Positions 1-7,400 are shown, counted from the stretch's first letter. The stretch is DNA of 42,888 nucleotides from CAIUVD01 sp044338255 (GCA_044338255.1 JBIILZ010000020.1:1-42888), one strand, 5' to 3'. The notes: generated by a model not told the origin, from the letters alone. Numbers and translations: made by a program.

Positions 1-56
1 TCGCTCGCGCCACGTCGGCGTCGTAGTGATTTCTTCGCTGTTGGTGATGACTTCAT
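1..56 (-). CDS. Partial CDS, N-terminus only, unknown function
   Basis: An ATG at 56-54 on the minus strand is preceded by a good ribosome binding site (GGAGGGG, about 4-10 bases upstream). The reading frame stays open to the window edge. Only 18 residues are visible. They begin MKSSPTAKKSLRRRRGAS, which is strongly basic and matches no family I can name. The gene lies downstream of the moxR remnant on the same strand. In intact loci a DUF58 gene often follows moxR, but nothing in these residues supports that here. Confidence 0.35.
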   Translation of the reverse strand, partial: MKSSPTAKKSLRRRRGAS

Positions 57-59
57 GCG

Positions 60-89
60 CCCCTCCGGCTGGCCACTATGCCGGAGGGG
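60..89. promoter_or_regulatory. Perfect 10-bp hairpin covering a ribosome binding site
   Basis: CCCCTCCGGC at 60-69 pairs perfectly with GCCGGAGGGG at 80-89 around a 10-base loop. On the minus strand the GGAGGGG half is the Shine-Dalgarno sequence of the gene starting at 56. The fold would therefore hide the ribosome binding site. No T-run follows on either side, so a simple terminator is less likely. A regulatory role is inferred. Confidence 0.4.
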
Positions 90-178
90 AGTGGGGATTC
101 ATCGGGGCGTTATCGGAGGCTTACGATAGAACGATCATTTAGCTCGAGACGCGCGAGCTTGGCCAGGAGGGAGTGGTC

Positions 179-640
179 GATGTCGGTTGGCATCAGGTCG
201 GGAGTGAACTGGACGCGCTTGAAGTTCAGATCCATGCACTTCGACAAGGTCGAGATCAGCAAGGTCTTGGCTAGGAGCCTGTCGGGAATAGATGACCGAG
301 GATGGCGAAGGGATCGTGCGGCAGATCCAAGGCAGCAAAGCGGGCGGATAGCGGGAGCTATCTGACCGTTTTGCCAACGCCGGAGATGCCGTACGAGACC
401 GAGTCAGCCGACCGAATCTATTCCAGACAGACTCCTAGGCCCGGCAGGCCTTCGAGCAGGCAGTGACCCTTGGCGAGGATACCGATGATCAGCTGCTCGA
501 TGACCTCGTTCCTGGCCGACGATGATTTTGGACAGTTCGCCGCGCATCGGCTCGACGGTCTGCTGCAGCCACGCCACGGCTTGGTTGTCCTGCTGAACCT
601 TGTCGGCGGGGGCAACGGGTAAGGCGGCGGCTTTGGCATC
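179..640 (-). pseudogene. moxR-like AAA ATPase remnant, frameshifted and interrupted
   Basis: Three collinear minus-strand pieces read as the N-terminal third of a MoxR-family AAA+ ATPase. The first, from about 640, ends in GELSKIIVGQE. One extra base at 509-510 then shifts the frame into EVIEQLIIGILAKGHCLLEG and GLPGL. The miniature element at 275-434 splits the Walker A motif. The gene resumes at 271 with AKTLLISTLSKCMDL and FKRVQFTPDLMPTDI, ending near 179. The remaining two thirds of the ATPase (Walker B, sensors, lid) is missing. No in-frame start codon is evident upstream. MoxR proteins are chaperone-like ATPases that usually act with DUF58/VWA partners. This copy cannot make a working ATPase. 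Confidence 0.8.
271..438. mobile_element. 160-bp miniature inverted-repeat element with CTAG target duplication
   Basis: The element is 275-434. Its ends are inverted copies of GAGYCTGTCKGGAATAGAT (19 bases, two differences). It is flanked by CTAG at 271-274 and 435-438. Removing the element and one CTAG rejoins the MoxR Walker A coding sequence exactly (G-L-A-K-T), which shows both the insertion and the duplication. The interior has no convincing ORF, so it is non-autonomous. The transposase that moves it is not in this window. A 4-bp CTAG target fits several DDE insertion-sequence groups, and I cannot assign one. Confidence 0.75.
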
Positions 641-789
641 TGACGTGGGGCTCTCCGAGAAGACGCAATCACAACGGACTTCAGTTCACTTGCGACACAG
701 ATTCCGGAGCTTGTCGAGCCGCGCTTGCTACACGATCAATAATTACGGCTTTTTTTCACACGGCCCTCGTCGGGTTCTGCCCGGATATG

Positions 790-819
790 AAAAAACCCAG
801 CCGATTGGCTGGGTTTTTT
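790..819. terminator. Strong bidirectional rho-independent terminator
   Basis: A perfect 13-bp stem is formed by AAAAAACCCAGCC (790-802) and GGCTGGGTTTTTT (807-819), with loop GATT. A T-run follows on both strands. It lies 24 bases past the stop of the 43-residue gene and ends the minus-strand operon 4333-844. It also shields that operon from the moxR remnant. Confidence 0.9.
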
Positions 820-843
820 CGACGTCGGCGATCTTTTAAGGGA

Positions 844-975
844 TCAGAAGGTGACGTTCTGCACAACGGTGCTGGCGAGATCGCTCTGCTGCAGGATCTC
901 GAACAGGCAGCCCACGGCCAAGGCGACAAACGTCGCGATGACCATCCACAGGTAAATCTTGTCCTGGTCGTCCAT
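844..975 (-). CDS. 43-residue single-span membrane protein
   Basis: This short ORF starts at ATG 975, with an AGGAAG ribosome binding site, and stops at 844. It begins MDDQDKIYLWMVIATF, followed by a hydrophobic stretch over about residues 8-27, then the tail EILQQSDLASTVVQNVTF. It starts only 16 bases after the stop of the coiled-coil gene 992-1876 and directly precedes the terminator, so it is the last gene of that operon. The tail QQSDLAS resembles the C-terminus QQNDLAS of the preceding protein, which suggests a shared interaction motif or a duplication. The predicted topology is a short cytoplasmic N-terminus, one span and a periplasmic tail. I recognise no family. Its function is unknown, but the ribosome binding site, codon use and position support real coding. 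Confidence 0.7.
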   Translation of the reverse strand: MDDQDKIYLWMVIATFVALAVGCLFEILQQSDLASTVVQNVTF

Positions 976-991
976 GATGGCTTCCTCGGTC

Positions 992-1876
992 TTACAGACG
1001 GTTGCTGGCGAGGTCGTTCTGCTGGATCTTGAGACCCTTGGTATTCCAAGAATCCTGGATCACGCGGCAGGAGACCATGTCGTTCATGACCCGGTCGGCG
1101 CGTACCTTGGCGATGTAGTCGGCACCACGGTAGATGATGAACTCGATGCCCTCCTCGACCTTCTCGTCCTTGCCGATGGTCAGCATGACGATGTCCTGCT
1201 TGCCGTCAGTGCCTTCGCGGACAGCGGCGACCACGCCCTGCAAGAACTTGGTCGAAGCCTTCTGATCGACCAGCTCATTGTAGATCTGCGGATGGTTCTT
1301 CTGCAGCAAGGCGAGCATGGCCTTGTTCTTGTTGTCGCTCTTGGTCAGGGTGTCGATCTCCTGGGCCCGCTGAGTCAACTCGGACTGGGAATTGTTGAGA
1401 TCGTCTTCGATTTCCGAGAGCTTGACGTTGAGATTGAAGGCCACCGCCCGCGCAACCTGCGAGATGTGGGTCAACTCGGCGTTGCGCGAGCGCACCAGTT
1501 CGAGCGACTTGGCCTGGGCCATGTAGTTCTCGTTCAAACCGGCGTAGTTGATCTCCGCCTTCTTGAGGTCGGTGCGGAAGTTCTGCTTCTCCTGTTCGGA
1601 GGTGGTCAGCTGATCCTGCATCTTGAGGCTTGCCGCCTGCAAGTCAGTGATCATGCGCTCACGATCGATGAAGGCGTTCTCGGCGCGAACCTTGTCCTTG
1701 GACAGGTTGGCGTTGGCCTGATTCGAGAGGTCGACCTCCTTCTTCAGTTCGCGGGTGTCCTGGTCCCAACGGCGCTTCCAGTTTTCACGGGTGGCGTAGT
1801 CGCGCATCGACATGGCGGCCAGCACCAGGGTGGCAACCAGGTTGACGAGGATGAAGATCTTGACGGCGTTGCTCAT
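992..1876 (-). CDS. Membrane-anchored coiled-coil protein, unknown function
   Basis: This 294-residue protein has an N-terminal membrane anchor (about residues 5-22, VKIFILVNLVATLVLAA). A long charged coiled coil follows over roughly residues 30-195. A compact C-terminal domain of about 85 residues (210-294) is rich in beta-type segments such as DIVMLTIGKDEKVEEG and EFIIYRGADYIAKV. The layout resembles envelope proteins that reach the periplasm through a coiled coil and end in a small beta domain, but I cannot name the family. It lies 57 bases downstream of the secreted HEAT/receiver protein and 16 bases upstream of the 43-residue membrane peptide, all ahead of one terminator. A joint envelope complex is likely by inference. 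It ends QQNDLASNRL, echoing the tail of the peptide. Confidence 0.8.
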   Translation of the reverse strand: MSNAVKIFILVNLVATLVLAAMSMRDYATRENWKRRWDQDTRELKKEVDLSNQANANLSKDKVRAENAFIDRERMITDLQAASLKMQDQLTTSEQEKQNFRTDLKKAEINYAGLNENYMAQAKSLELVRSRNAELTHISQVARAVAFNLNVKLSEIEDDLNNSQSELTQRAQEIDTLTKSDNKNKAMLALLQKNHPQIYNELVDQKASTKFLQGVVAAVREGTDGKQDIVMLTIGKDEKVEEGIEFIIYRGADYIAKVRADRVMNDMVSCRVIQDSWNTKGLKIQQNDLASNRL

Positions 1877-1933
1877 GGTCGCGTGAGGCTCCGGAAGCGG
1901 AGAGGGTGCTGAAGAGGAGTCGTTGAAAAAGTC

Positions 1934-4333
1934 TTAAGGCTTGGCATCGGCAGCGGGTGCGGCAGCGCCCAGGCCGTTGCCGGCCGCGCGCACATCGAGT
2001 CGTTGCTGGAGTACGAAGCGCGTCTGCAGCTCTGGCTTCATCGCCAGCGCATGTCCGACCGCGGCGTGGGCCGCCGAACGCACGTCCTCGTCCTCGTGGA
2101 CCAAGGCCTTTTCGATGATCGCGACGGCGGCATCGGTGGTCGGATTGAGGGCCCCGATACCGAGCAGGAAGGCTGCCCGCAGCGCCGGGGTCATGGCCCC
2201 GTCCTGGGAGACATAAATGTCGGTGAGGGTGTTGATGTGCGTGCGCACCGCCTCGCCGTTCTTCGACTGGACGGCGTTGGCGAGGGCCTTCAGAGCCTCG
2301 ATACGCAGGCCATCGGCGCGATTCTCGAGGGTCTTGACCAGAGCTGCGACCGACACGTTGAGATCGAACTGGGTGCGCAGGGCGTCAGGACGCTGCAAGG
2401 CGATGGCCGCACGCAGAGCGATGTCTTCAGCGGCTTCGCGATTGGCGTTGGGAACCTCGGCGGTGGCCAGGGAAGCTTCGATCTGGGCCTTGAGGTCTTC
2501 ACCTTGGAAAGGCTTCTTGATGAAACCCTTGACCGTGGCGCTGCCTTCGAAGGCCTTCTGGATCTTGTTCGCGAGGTTGGGATTTTCCGGCAGCGAGATG
2601 AAGATCGGGGTCTTCTCCGCACGCCAATCCTTGGCCAGCTGCTGGACCAGGGAGACCGCCTGCTGTTCGGGAACATCGATCAACGCGCCATGCGCATCTT
2701 TCAAGGTCGGCAGCAGATCGCCGGCGATCACCAGGGCATCCTTGATCGGGGTCTCTTCCAGACGCTGCATGGCCTCGAAGCCATCGGCGGCGGCGTAGAC
2801 CACGAAACCCTTCGACTGCAATTCGCGACGAGCGCTGTTGCGGCTGCGGAAATCCTGATCGACGACCAGGATCACGCGTGTGCCCCATTCGCCAAGCGCG
2901 TCGCCGAGAACCTTGGTGACCTTGTCCGAATTGGCGAAGACCATGGTCGGATCGAGGTGCGCTAGAGTGATGGCGGCTTCGTAGCGCACCAGCTTGTTGG
3001 GCAGATCGAGGGCGGCGGCGAGAATCGTGCCGGCCTTTTCGGGCAGCAGGCTGCCCTTCGGCAGGTAGTCATCGGCGCGCACCAGCAGGCGGTCCTGCAT
3101 CTGGCGCATGAGGAAGGCGGCGACATCGCCGCGATCAGCAGCGATAGCTTCCTGGAGGGCGCGGAACAAGGCTTCGGCACCGAAGAGGCGCACGCGCAGG
3201 ATCTGCTCCTGCATCGCCTTCGCCCGCTCGGCGAGGGCCGCGACCGCTTCTTCGGGACGCTGCACCGGGGTGGTACGTTCCTTGGCCAGGCGCTGACGAC
3301 TGTCGACCTCGACCACTTCCGCGGCATAGGTCGCGGCGAGCAGCGGGAACAACGGGCTGAAGCTGGGGGCGACGGCGAGACCGTCGAAGATCAGCTGTTC
3401 GGCGACGAGCTCGTTCCAGGCATAGGCCGGGGCCTTTACATAGCTGAGCTTAGCGGCTTCGGCAGCTTTATCATCCCAGCGCCAGAGCAGGGCCTCGTTG
3501 GCCACCAGTTCGTCACGAACCAGGTCGCCATCGCGGAAATAGCGCTGAGCTTCGGCGAAGTACAGGTCGGCGGTGGCCGGGACGGCGGTCAGGCCAGAGG
3601 TCTTGACGATGCCGCCGATGGCATTGGTCGCCACCTGCTTGAGCACGTCCGACGATTCCTTGGCTTCAGCGACGCGCTTCAAGGCCGGGAGGCTGCGCTG
3701 ATCACCGATATCGGCGAGAATCGTGGCGGCACTGATCGCTTGGCGTTCGCTGCTGCTCTTGAGGACTTCGTTCAACGGCAGCACGGCGCGGTAGCCCATG
3801 CGCGTGAGGGTGATGCGCACATGGGTACGCATCTCGTCCTGGCGGTTGTCGGCCAAGCGCGCAACGAGGTGAGGTACAGCGACCGGGCCGACGGCGATGA
3901 GCTCGAGGGTGGCGACGACGCGTTCCTCTTCGCTCTTGTCGAGCTTGCTGATCAGTAACTCGATGTATGCCGCATCGTGGCGCATATCGGTCTGGAAGAT
4001 GCGCGCTTTGCGCAGCACATCCTTGAGCACGTCTTCGAGCTCAGCGTACTGCTCCATCTGCACCAACAGGCCGTCACCGGCGGACTGGTAGAACTGGAAC
4101 AGGAGCTGATTGTCGGGATTGAGATTGAGCGCGGCCCGGAAGGCGGCCGACGAGGCCTTGTAACGACCGGCGCGGTATTCGCGCACACCTTCAGCCAAGA
4201 GATCCCGGGCTTGATCATTCGCCGAGAAGTTCTTGTCTGCCTGGAATGCATCATCTTCGGCGTAGGCCGGAATCATCGACCCAGTCGCCGTGGCGAACAG
4301 GAGGGCAGCGAACAGCTTCTTCTTCGGCGACAT
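1934..4333 (-). CDS. Secreted TPR/HEAT-repeat protein with embedded CheY-like receiver domain
   Basis: This 799-residue protein begins with a clear signal peptide (KKK, hydrophobic core, cleavage near AYA-ED at about residue 25). TPR-like helices follow at about 40-100 (GVREYRAGRYKASSAAFRAA). HEAT-type repeats occupy about 135-250, for example VAVPHLVARLADNRQDEMR. Residues about 486-625 have the full receiver pattern: acidic pair D492/D494 in VVDQD, candidate phospho-acceptor D539 in AGDLLP, S580 in FISLP and K607 in KKPF. HEAT-like helices return to the C-terminus, which ends in an Ala/Pro tail. A receiver in an exported protein is odd because phosphodonors are cytoplasmic. It may act only as a protein-binding fold. 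This is the first gene of the operon that ends at the terminator 790-819. No DNA-binding or enzymatic domain is visible. Confidence 0.8.
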   Translation of the reverse strand: MSPKKKLFAALLFATATGSMIPAYAEDDAFQADKNFSANDQARDLLAEGVREYRAGRYKASSAAFRAALNLNPDNQLLFQFYQSAGDGLLVQMEQYAELEDVLKDVLRKARIFQTDMRHDAAYIELLISKLDKSEEERVVATLELIAVGPVAVPHLVARLADNRQDEMRTHVRITLTRMGYRAVLPLNEVLKSSSERQAISAATILADIGDQRSLPALKRVAEAKESSDVLKQVATNAIGGIVKTSGLTAVPATADLYFAEAQRYFRDGDLVRDELVANEALLWRWDDKAAEAAKLSYVKAPAYAWNELVAEQLIFDGLAVAPSFSPLFPLLAATYAAEVVEVDSRQRLAKERTTPVQRPEEAVAALAERAKAMQEQILRVRLFGAEALFRALQEAIAADRGDVAAFLMRQMQDRLLVRADDYLPKGSLLPEKAGTILAAALDLPNKLVRYEAAITLAHLDPTMVFANSDKVTKVLGDALGEWGTRVILVVDQDFRSRNSARRELQSKGFVVYAAADGFEAMQRLEETPIKDALVIAGDLLPTLKDAHGALIDVPEQQAVSLVQQLAKDWRAEKTPIFISLPENPNLANKIQKAFEGSATVKGFIKKPFQGEDLKAQIEASLATAEVPNANREAAEDIALRAAIALQRPDALRTQFDLNVSVAALVKTLENRADGLRIEALKALANAVQSKNGEAVRTHINTLTDIYVSQDGAMTPALRAAFLLGIGALNPTTDAAVAIIEKALVHEDEDVRSAAHAAVGHALAMKPELQTRFVLQQRLDVRAAGNGLGAAAPAADAKP

Positions 4334-4546
4334 CGAAACCTCCGTAATCAGGTCAGGGAGTCATCTCCCGGCACCCCGCTTGGGTGGGGCACTATTCGCC
4401 GTGACGTCAAAGGACTCAACCGGGCCGAGGGACGCCACGCATAAAGTGTATGATGGGGTGTGATAAGGAGGAAGAGCGAATCAGAAGGCGAATTCTGCGG
4501 TCTTTGCCTTCCTTTCAGCGATTGCCGGGCATCCTCGGCCACCCTC

Positions 4547-5365
4547 ATGCGCGTCCTCGCCCCGGCCAAGATCAATCTCTACCTCGAGGTGCTCGGCCGC
4601 CGCGAGGACGGTTTCCATGAACTCGAAACCGTTTTTCAGACCCTGAGCCTGGCCGATGAGCTCACCGTCGAGCTGCTTCCAGCCGCCACCGACATCCGCT
4701 TGCATTGTTCCGATCCGACGATTCCGAGTGACGCCAGCAATCTCGCCTGGCGCGCCGCCGCCGCCGTCCTCGCCCGCCGGCCACAGGCTGGCGGAGCCTC
4801 AATCACTCTGGAAAAACGCATTCCCCACGGTGCCGGACTCGGCGGCGGATCCTCGGATGCGGCCAGCGTGCTGCTCGCCCTGAATGACCAACTAGCGGAA
4901 CCGTTGAGTGCCGCCGAGCTGGCTGCGATCGCCCTCGAACTGGGCTCGGATGTGCCGTATTTCCTGCTCGGCAACACCGCCTATGCGACCGGCCGCGGGG
5001 AAGTGCTGAGCCCCCTGCCGGCGTTGCCGGAAACGGCGGTGACGGTGCTCATGCCAGCGGCGTACCTGCCGACCCCGAGCGTCTTCAAGGCCCTCACCGC
5101 CGAGGAACGCGGGCCACGTGCTGGGCGCGGCCTGGCCTGGGCCCGGGCGCAGCCGGCGGCAGCCCTGCTGCACAACCGCCTGACCCCCGCCGCCACCCGC
5201 CTCTGCCCGCCTTTAGCCGAGCTTTTGGCGTGGCTCGCGACACAGAATGTGCCCTACCTGATGTCCGGCTCGGGCGCAGCCTGCTTCGCCCTCGCCCACC
5301 TCACGCCGCCCCACGGAGTACGAGCCTGGCAGACCATGACCGGCCCAGGAGCCTGTCGGAGATAG
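4547..5365 (+). CDS. ispE: 4-diphosphocytidyl-2-C-methyl-D-erythritol kinase
   Basis: This GHMP kinase phosphorylates CDP-methylerythritol in the MEP pathway of isoprenoid synthesis, in the cytoplasm. The 272 residues show the N-terminal PAKINLYLEVLGRREDGFHE, the ATP-binding loop PHGAGLGGGSSDAAS, LGSDVPYFL and the C-terminal MSGSGAACF, all standard for IspE. I chose the ATG at 4547 because family homology begins there. A GTG at 4460 would add 29 unrelated residues. No clear ribosome binding site precedes 4547, although a strong AAGGAGG lies at 4464-4470. The last five residues (GACRR) and the stop codon come from a GGAGCCTGTC hairpin repeat inserted at the natural end of the gene. It is divergent from the HEAT operon, with 213 bases between them. 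Confidence 0.93.
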   Translation: MRVLAPAKINLYLEVLGRREDGFHELETVFQTLSLADELTVELLPAATDIRLHCSDPTIPSDASNLAWRAAAAVLARRPQAGGASITLEKRIPHGAGLGGGSSDAASVLLALNDQLAEPLSAAELAAIALELGSDVPYFLLGNTAYATGRGEVLSPLPALPETAVTVLMPAAYLPTPSVFKALTAEERGPRAGRGLAWARAQPAAALLHNRLTPAATRLCPPLAELLAWLATQNVPYLMSGSGAACFALAHLTPPHGVRAWQTMTGPGACRR

Positions 5366-5373
5366 GCTCCTGG
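5345..5373. repeat. Hairpin repeat (GGAGCCTGTC family) at the end of ispE
   Basis: Arms GGAGCCTGTC (5348-5357) and GATAGGCTCC (5361-5370) enclose the loop GGA. Flanking CCA/TGG pairs extend the stem to 13 bp with one G-T wobble. The TAG at 5363-5365 inside the right arm is the ispE stop codon. The same arm sequence occurs at 274-283, 431-422 (inverted), 16128-16150 and 27179-27198. It could also act as a transcript end structure, although no T-run follows. Confidence 0.7.
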
Positions 5374-5485
5374 GAGCAGGGCGCGCCTGATCGCCGCACT
5401 CTTCTCTTAGAGATATGGATGATCAGGTAATTTCGATGCTAATGATTCACCGGCCACCCAGTTCTCCTCAATCCCCGTTTACTTA

Positions 5486-5520
5486 TTGACGCATCGAAGG
5501 CTAGGTGTGTGATACCACAC
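5486..5520 (+). promoter_or_regulatory. Putative sigma70-type promoter with overlapping operator for the GntR/LacI regulator
   Basis: TTGACG (5486-5491) and TGATAC (5510-5515) are 18 bases apart and lie about 50 bases before the regulator start. The near-palindrome GTGTGATACCACAC (5507-5520, 12 of 14 positions symmetric) covers the -10 element. Regulators of this type commonly bind their own promoter. The overlap predicts autorepression, by inference only. Confidence 0.5.
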
Positions 5521-5566
5521 TGGTCACAGGTGCCATCAGCACGACAGACCCGAAAGGACGATTACT

Positions 5567-6607
5567 GTGGTAGAAGGCGGACCGATTAAGGAAAAAGCCA
5601 GCCAGGAGGATATCTACCGCGTGATGCGCGGCGATATCGAGGCCGGATCCTATCCCGCATCCAGTCGCTTGCCCTCGGTGCGAACCCTGGCGCGGCGCTT
5701 CTCGGCCAGTCCGAACACCATCAGCAAAGTGGTAAGTCGACTGATGGAATCCGGGCTTTGCCAAGCGAAACGCGGCGTCGGCCTCTTCGTTCGCAGCCTG
5801 CCCAACCGCAAGTTGACGCTGCTGGTCGGCTCCAATGCCACCGAGCCCAAGGACGATTTCTACGGTCACGTCGAACGCCGCATCAATGAGCGTTGTCGTG
5901 CCGACGGCATCGAACTCGAACGTTACCACATCATCCCCGGCGATCCGGCCTATGGTCCGGATGTCGATCGCGTGCGTCGTCCTGGACGGGTAATACTGAC
6001 TATCGGACTAGCGCACGAGCCGCACCTCAAGCAGATCGCCGACCTGCGGCGCCCGATGCTGGTGATCGGCACCAGTCCGAGCCGCTGCAACGCCTCGTCG
6101 ATCGTCCCCAACAGCTTCCGCTCGGGCTATCTCGCCGCCCGCCATCTGATCCGCAAGGGGTGCCGGCGCATCGCCTTCATCGGTCGCGTCCGCGAAGTGC
6201 GCGGCGTGACCCTGCCCGAGGCCGAAAGCCTCAAGGAGCTGGCAGGCATGCAGTGCGCCTTCATGGAAGACGGCCTGCCCCTGCACAGCGAACTGATCTT
6301 CAACGATCTGGGTCACGTCGCCGCCCGCGCCGCCAACCTCAAGGACCTCCCTGATGGCGTGCTGATGCCCGACAGCGAGAGCATCGAAGCCGTGCAGGCG
6401 ATCAAGGCCCTCGGCGGCAAACTTGAGCGCGTGGTCTTCGCCGATGACCGGATCCTCGAACGTGCCAAGCGTCCGGCGGCGATCGTGATCAAGCGCGAGG
6501 ACTTCGTCGATCTCGCCCTGCAGGAGCTCAACCGCCTGCTCGATGAGCAGGTCAAGGCCCACCGCACCCTGGTGGTCGACGGGGAGCTGCACGAAGCTTT
6601 TGGCTGA
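5567..6607 (+). CDS. GntR-HTH / LacI-type sensor transcriptional regulator
   Basis: This 346-residue protein has an N-terminal GntR winged helix-turn-helix (about residues 10-78: RVMRGDIEAGSYPASSRLPS, then TLARRFSASPNTISKVVSRL and GVGLFV). It is fused to a periplasmic-binding-protein-like sensor resembling LacI/GalR effector domains (LTLLVGS, VILTIGL, MLVIGTS, AARHLIRKGCRRIAFIG). This hybrid class usually senses a sugar or related small molecule and represses nearby catabolic genes. Translation starts at GTG 5567 with AAAGGA eight bases upstream. It appears monocistronic, with its own promoter/operator at 5486-5520 and a terminator at 6687-6720. No adjacent sugar catabolic operon is present, so the target and ligand are unknown. 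Lipoprotein and dehydrogenase genes nearby are possible but unsupported targets. Confidence 0.85.
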   Translation: MVEGGPIKEKASQEDIYRVMRGDIEAGSYPASSRLPSVRTLARRFSASPNTISKVVSRLMESGLCQAKRGVGLFVRSLPNRKLTLLVGSNATEPKDDFYGHVERRINERCRADGIELERYHIIPGDPAYGPDVDRVRRPGRVILTIGLAHEPHLKQIADLRRPMLVIGTSPSRCNASSIVPNSFRSGYLAARHLIRKGCRRIAFIGRVREVRGVTLPEAESLKELAGMQCAFMEDGLPLHSELIFNDLGHVAARAANLKDLPDGVLMPDSESIEAVQAIKALGGKLERVVFADDRILERAKRPAAIVIKREDFVDLALQELNRLLDEQVKAHRTLVVDGELHEAFG

Positions 6608-6666
6608 TCCACTTCGGCTGATCCACTTCGGCTGAATCCACTTCGGCTGATCCACTTCGGCTGATC
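6602..6666 (+). repeat. Tandem 14-bp repeat spanning the regulator stop codon
   Basis: GGCTGATCCACTTC is repeated at 6602-6615, 6616-6629, 6630-6644 (with one extra A) and 6645-6658, followed by a partial GGCTGATC to 6666. The TGA of the first unit (6605-6607) is the stop codon of the upstream regulator. The copies are nearly identical, so the expansion looks recent. Confidence 0.9.
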
Positions 6667-6686
6667 GACCTCGACATCAACAGATC

Positions 6687-6720
6687 ACAAGAGCGGCGCC
6701 CATGCGCCGCTCTTGTTCTT
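6687..6720. terminator. Bidirectional intrinsic terminator between convergent genes
   Basis: ACAAGAGCGGCGC (6687-6699) pairs perfectly over 13 bp with GCGCCGCTCTTGT (6704-6716) around CCAT, and is followed by TCTT. It serves the regulator on the plus strand, and pgeF on the minus strand, where the stop is at 6721. Confidence 0.85.
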
Positions 6721-7383
6721 TCAGGAATGGGCTGACGAGCGCCAGGCGATGAGTACTTGCACCAGACCTGGACCGCAGCGGCGGAAACTATGCAGACGCG
6801 GATCGCTGGCGGTGCATACGCCACTGCGTCCGACCGCGACAATGCCGGCGGCCTGCAGATCGGCGGCCAGGGTGGTGACCAGATCGAGGTGCGCCCGGCC
6901 GATGTTTTCCGAGGGCCGCAACGCCGCCACCGGCCAGGCACGGGCCGCGAGCACCGGCCCGTCGACCTCGTAGTGGGCACCACTGATGCCCGGGCCGATG
7001 AAGGCATGCCAGTCGCGACGCGGGCTCGTACTGCGAGCCTCGACCGCCGCGCACAGTTGCGCGACCATGCCGGCGGCAGTGCCACGCCAGCCGCAATGGG
7101 CGATGCCGAGCACGTCGGGGGTGGCGATGACCACGCCCGGGCAATCCGCTCCATAGGCCCCCAAGGCGATACCGGGGTCGCGTGTGACCACGCCATCGGC
7201 AGAGCTGAGATCGGCGGCATCATGGGCCACGACGATCGCACCATGGACCTGCTGCGGGACTACCAGAGGGCGGTCACCGCTATGCGTGCGTGCAAAACGC
7301 ATGCGCTGCGCCGGATCACGCTGATCGCCCTCGGCCGCCGTCGACCACGCCACGCGCACGCCGTGCGGCAGGGCCCAGGTCAA
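6721..7383 (-). CDS. pgeF: PgeF/YfiH-family purine nucleoside phosphorylase-like protein (multicopper oxidase-like fold)
   Basis: The 220 residues carry the DUF152/YfiH signatures: histidine in QVHG (VVPQQVHGAIVVAH), cysteine in YGADCPGVVI, histidine in IAHCGWRGTAAGMV, and FIGPGISGAHYEVD. These residues form the metal-binding active site. Members were first called laccases. They are now known as purine nucleoside phosphorylase/adenosine deaminase-type enzymes or peptidoglycan-editing factors, so the in vivo role is uncertain. It is cytoplasmic, with no signal peptide. It starts 17 bases after the stop of the small lipoprotein gene on the same strand, so the two probably form an operon. It ends at the terminator 6687-6720. 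Confidence 0.85.
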   Translation of the reverse strand: MTWALPHGVRVAWSTAAEGDQRDPAQRMRFARTHSGDRPLVVPQQVHGAIVVAHDAADLSSADGVVTRDPGIALGAYGADCPGVVIATPDVLGIAHCGWRGTAAGMVAQLCAAVEARSTSPRRDWHAFIGPGISGAHYEVDGPVLAARAWPVAALRPSENIGRAHLDLVTTLAADLQAAGIVAVGRSGVCTASDPRLHSFRRCGPGLVQVLIAWRSSAHS

Positions 7384-7400
7384 CGCTGGCAGCGACGGAT

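Noticed and set aside
959..1912. A 317-codon plus-strand frame opposite the coiled-coil gene
   Set aside because: It is the mirror of the real gene at 992-1876, which has a membrane anchor, coiled coil, ribosome binding site context and operon position.
4460..4546. GTG 4460 as the ispE start, with a strong AAGGAGG nearby
   Set aside because: The Shine-Dalgarno sequence lies after that GTG, and the added 29 residues do not resemble IspE; homology begins at ATG 4547.
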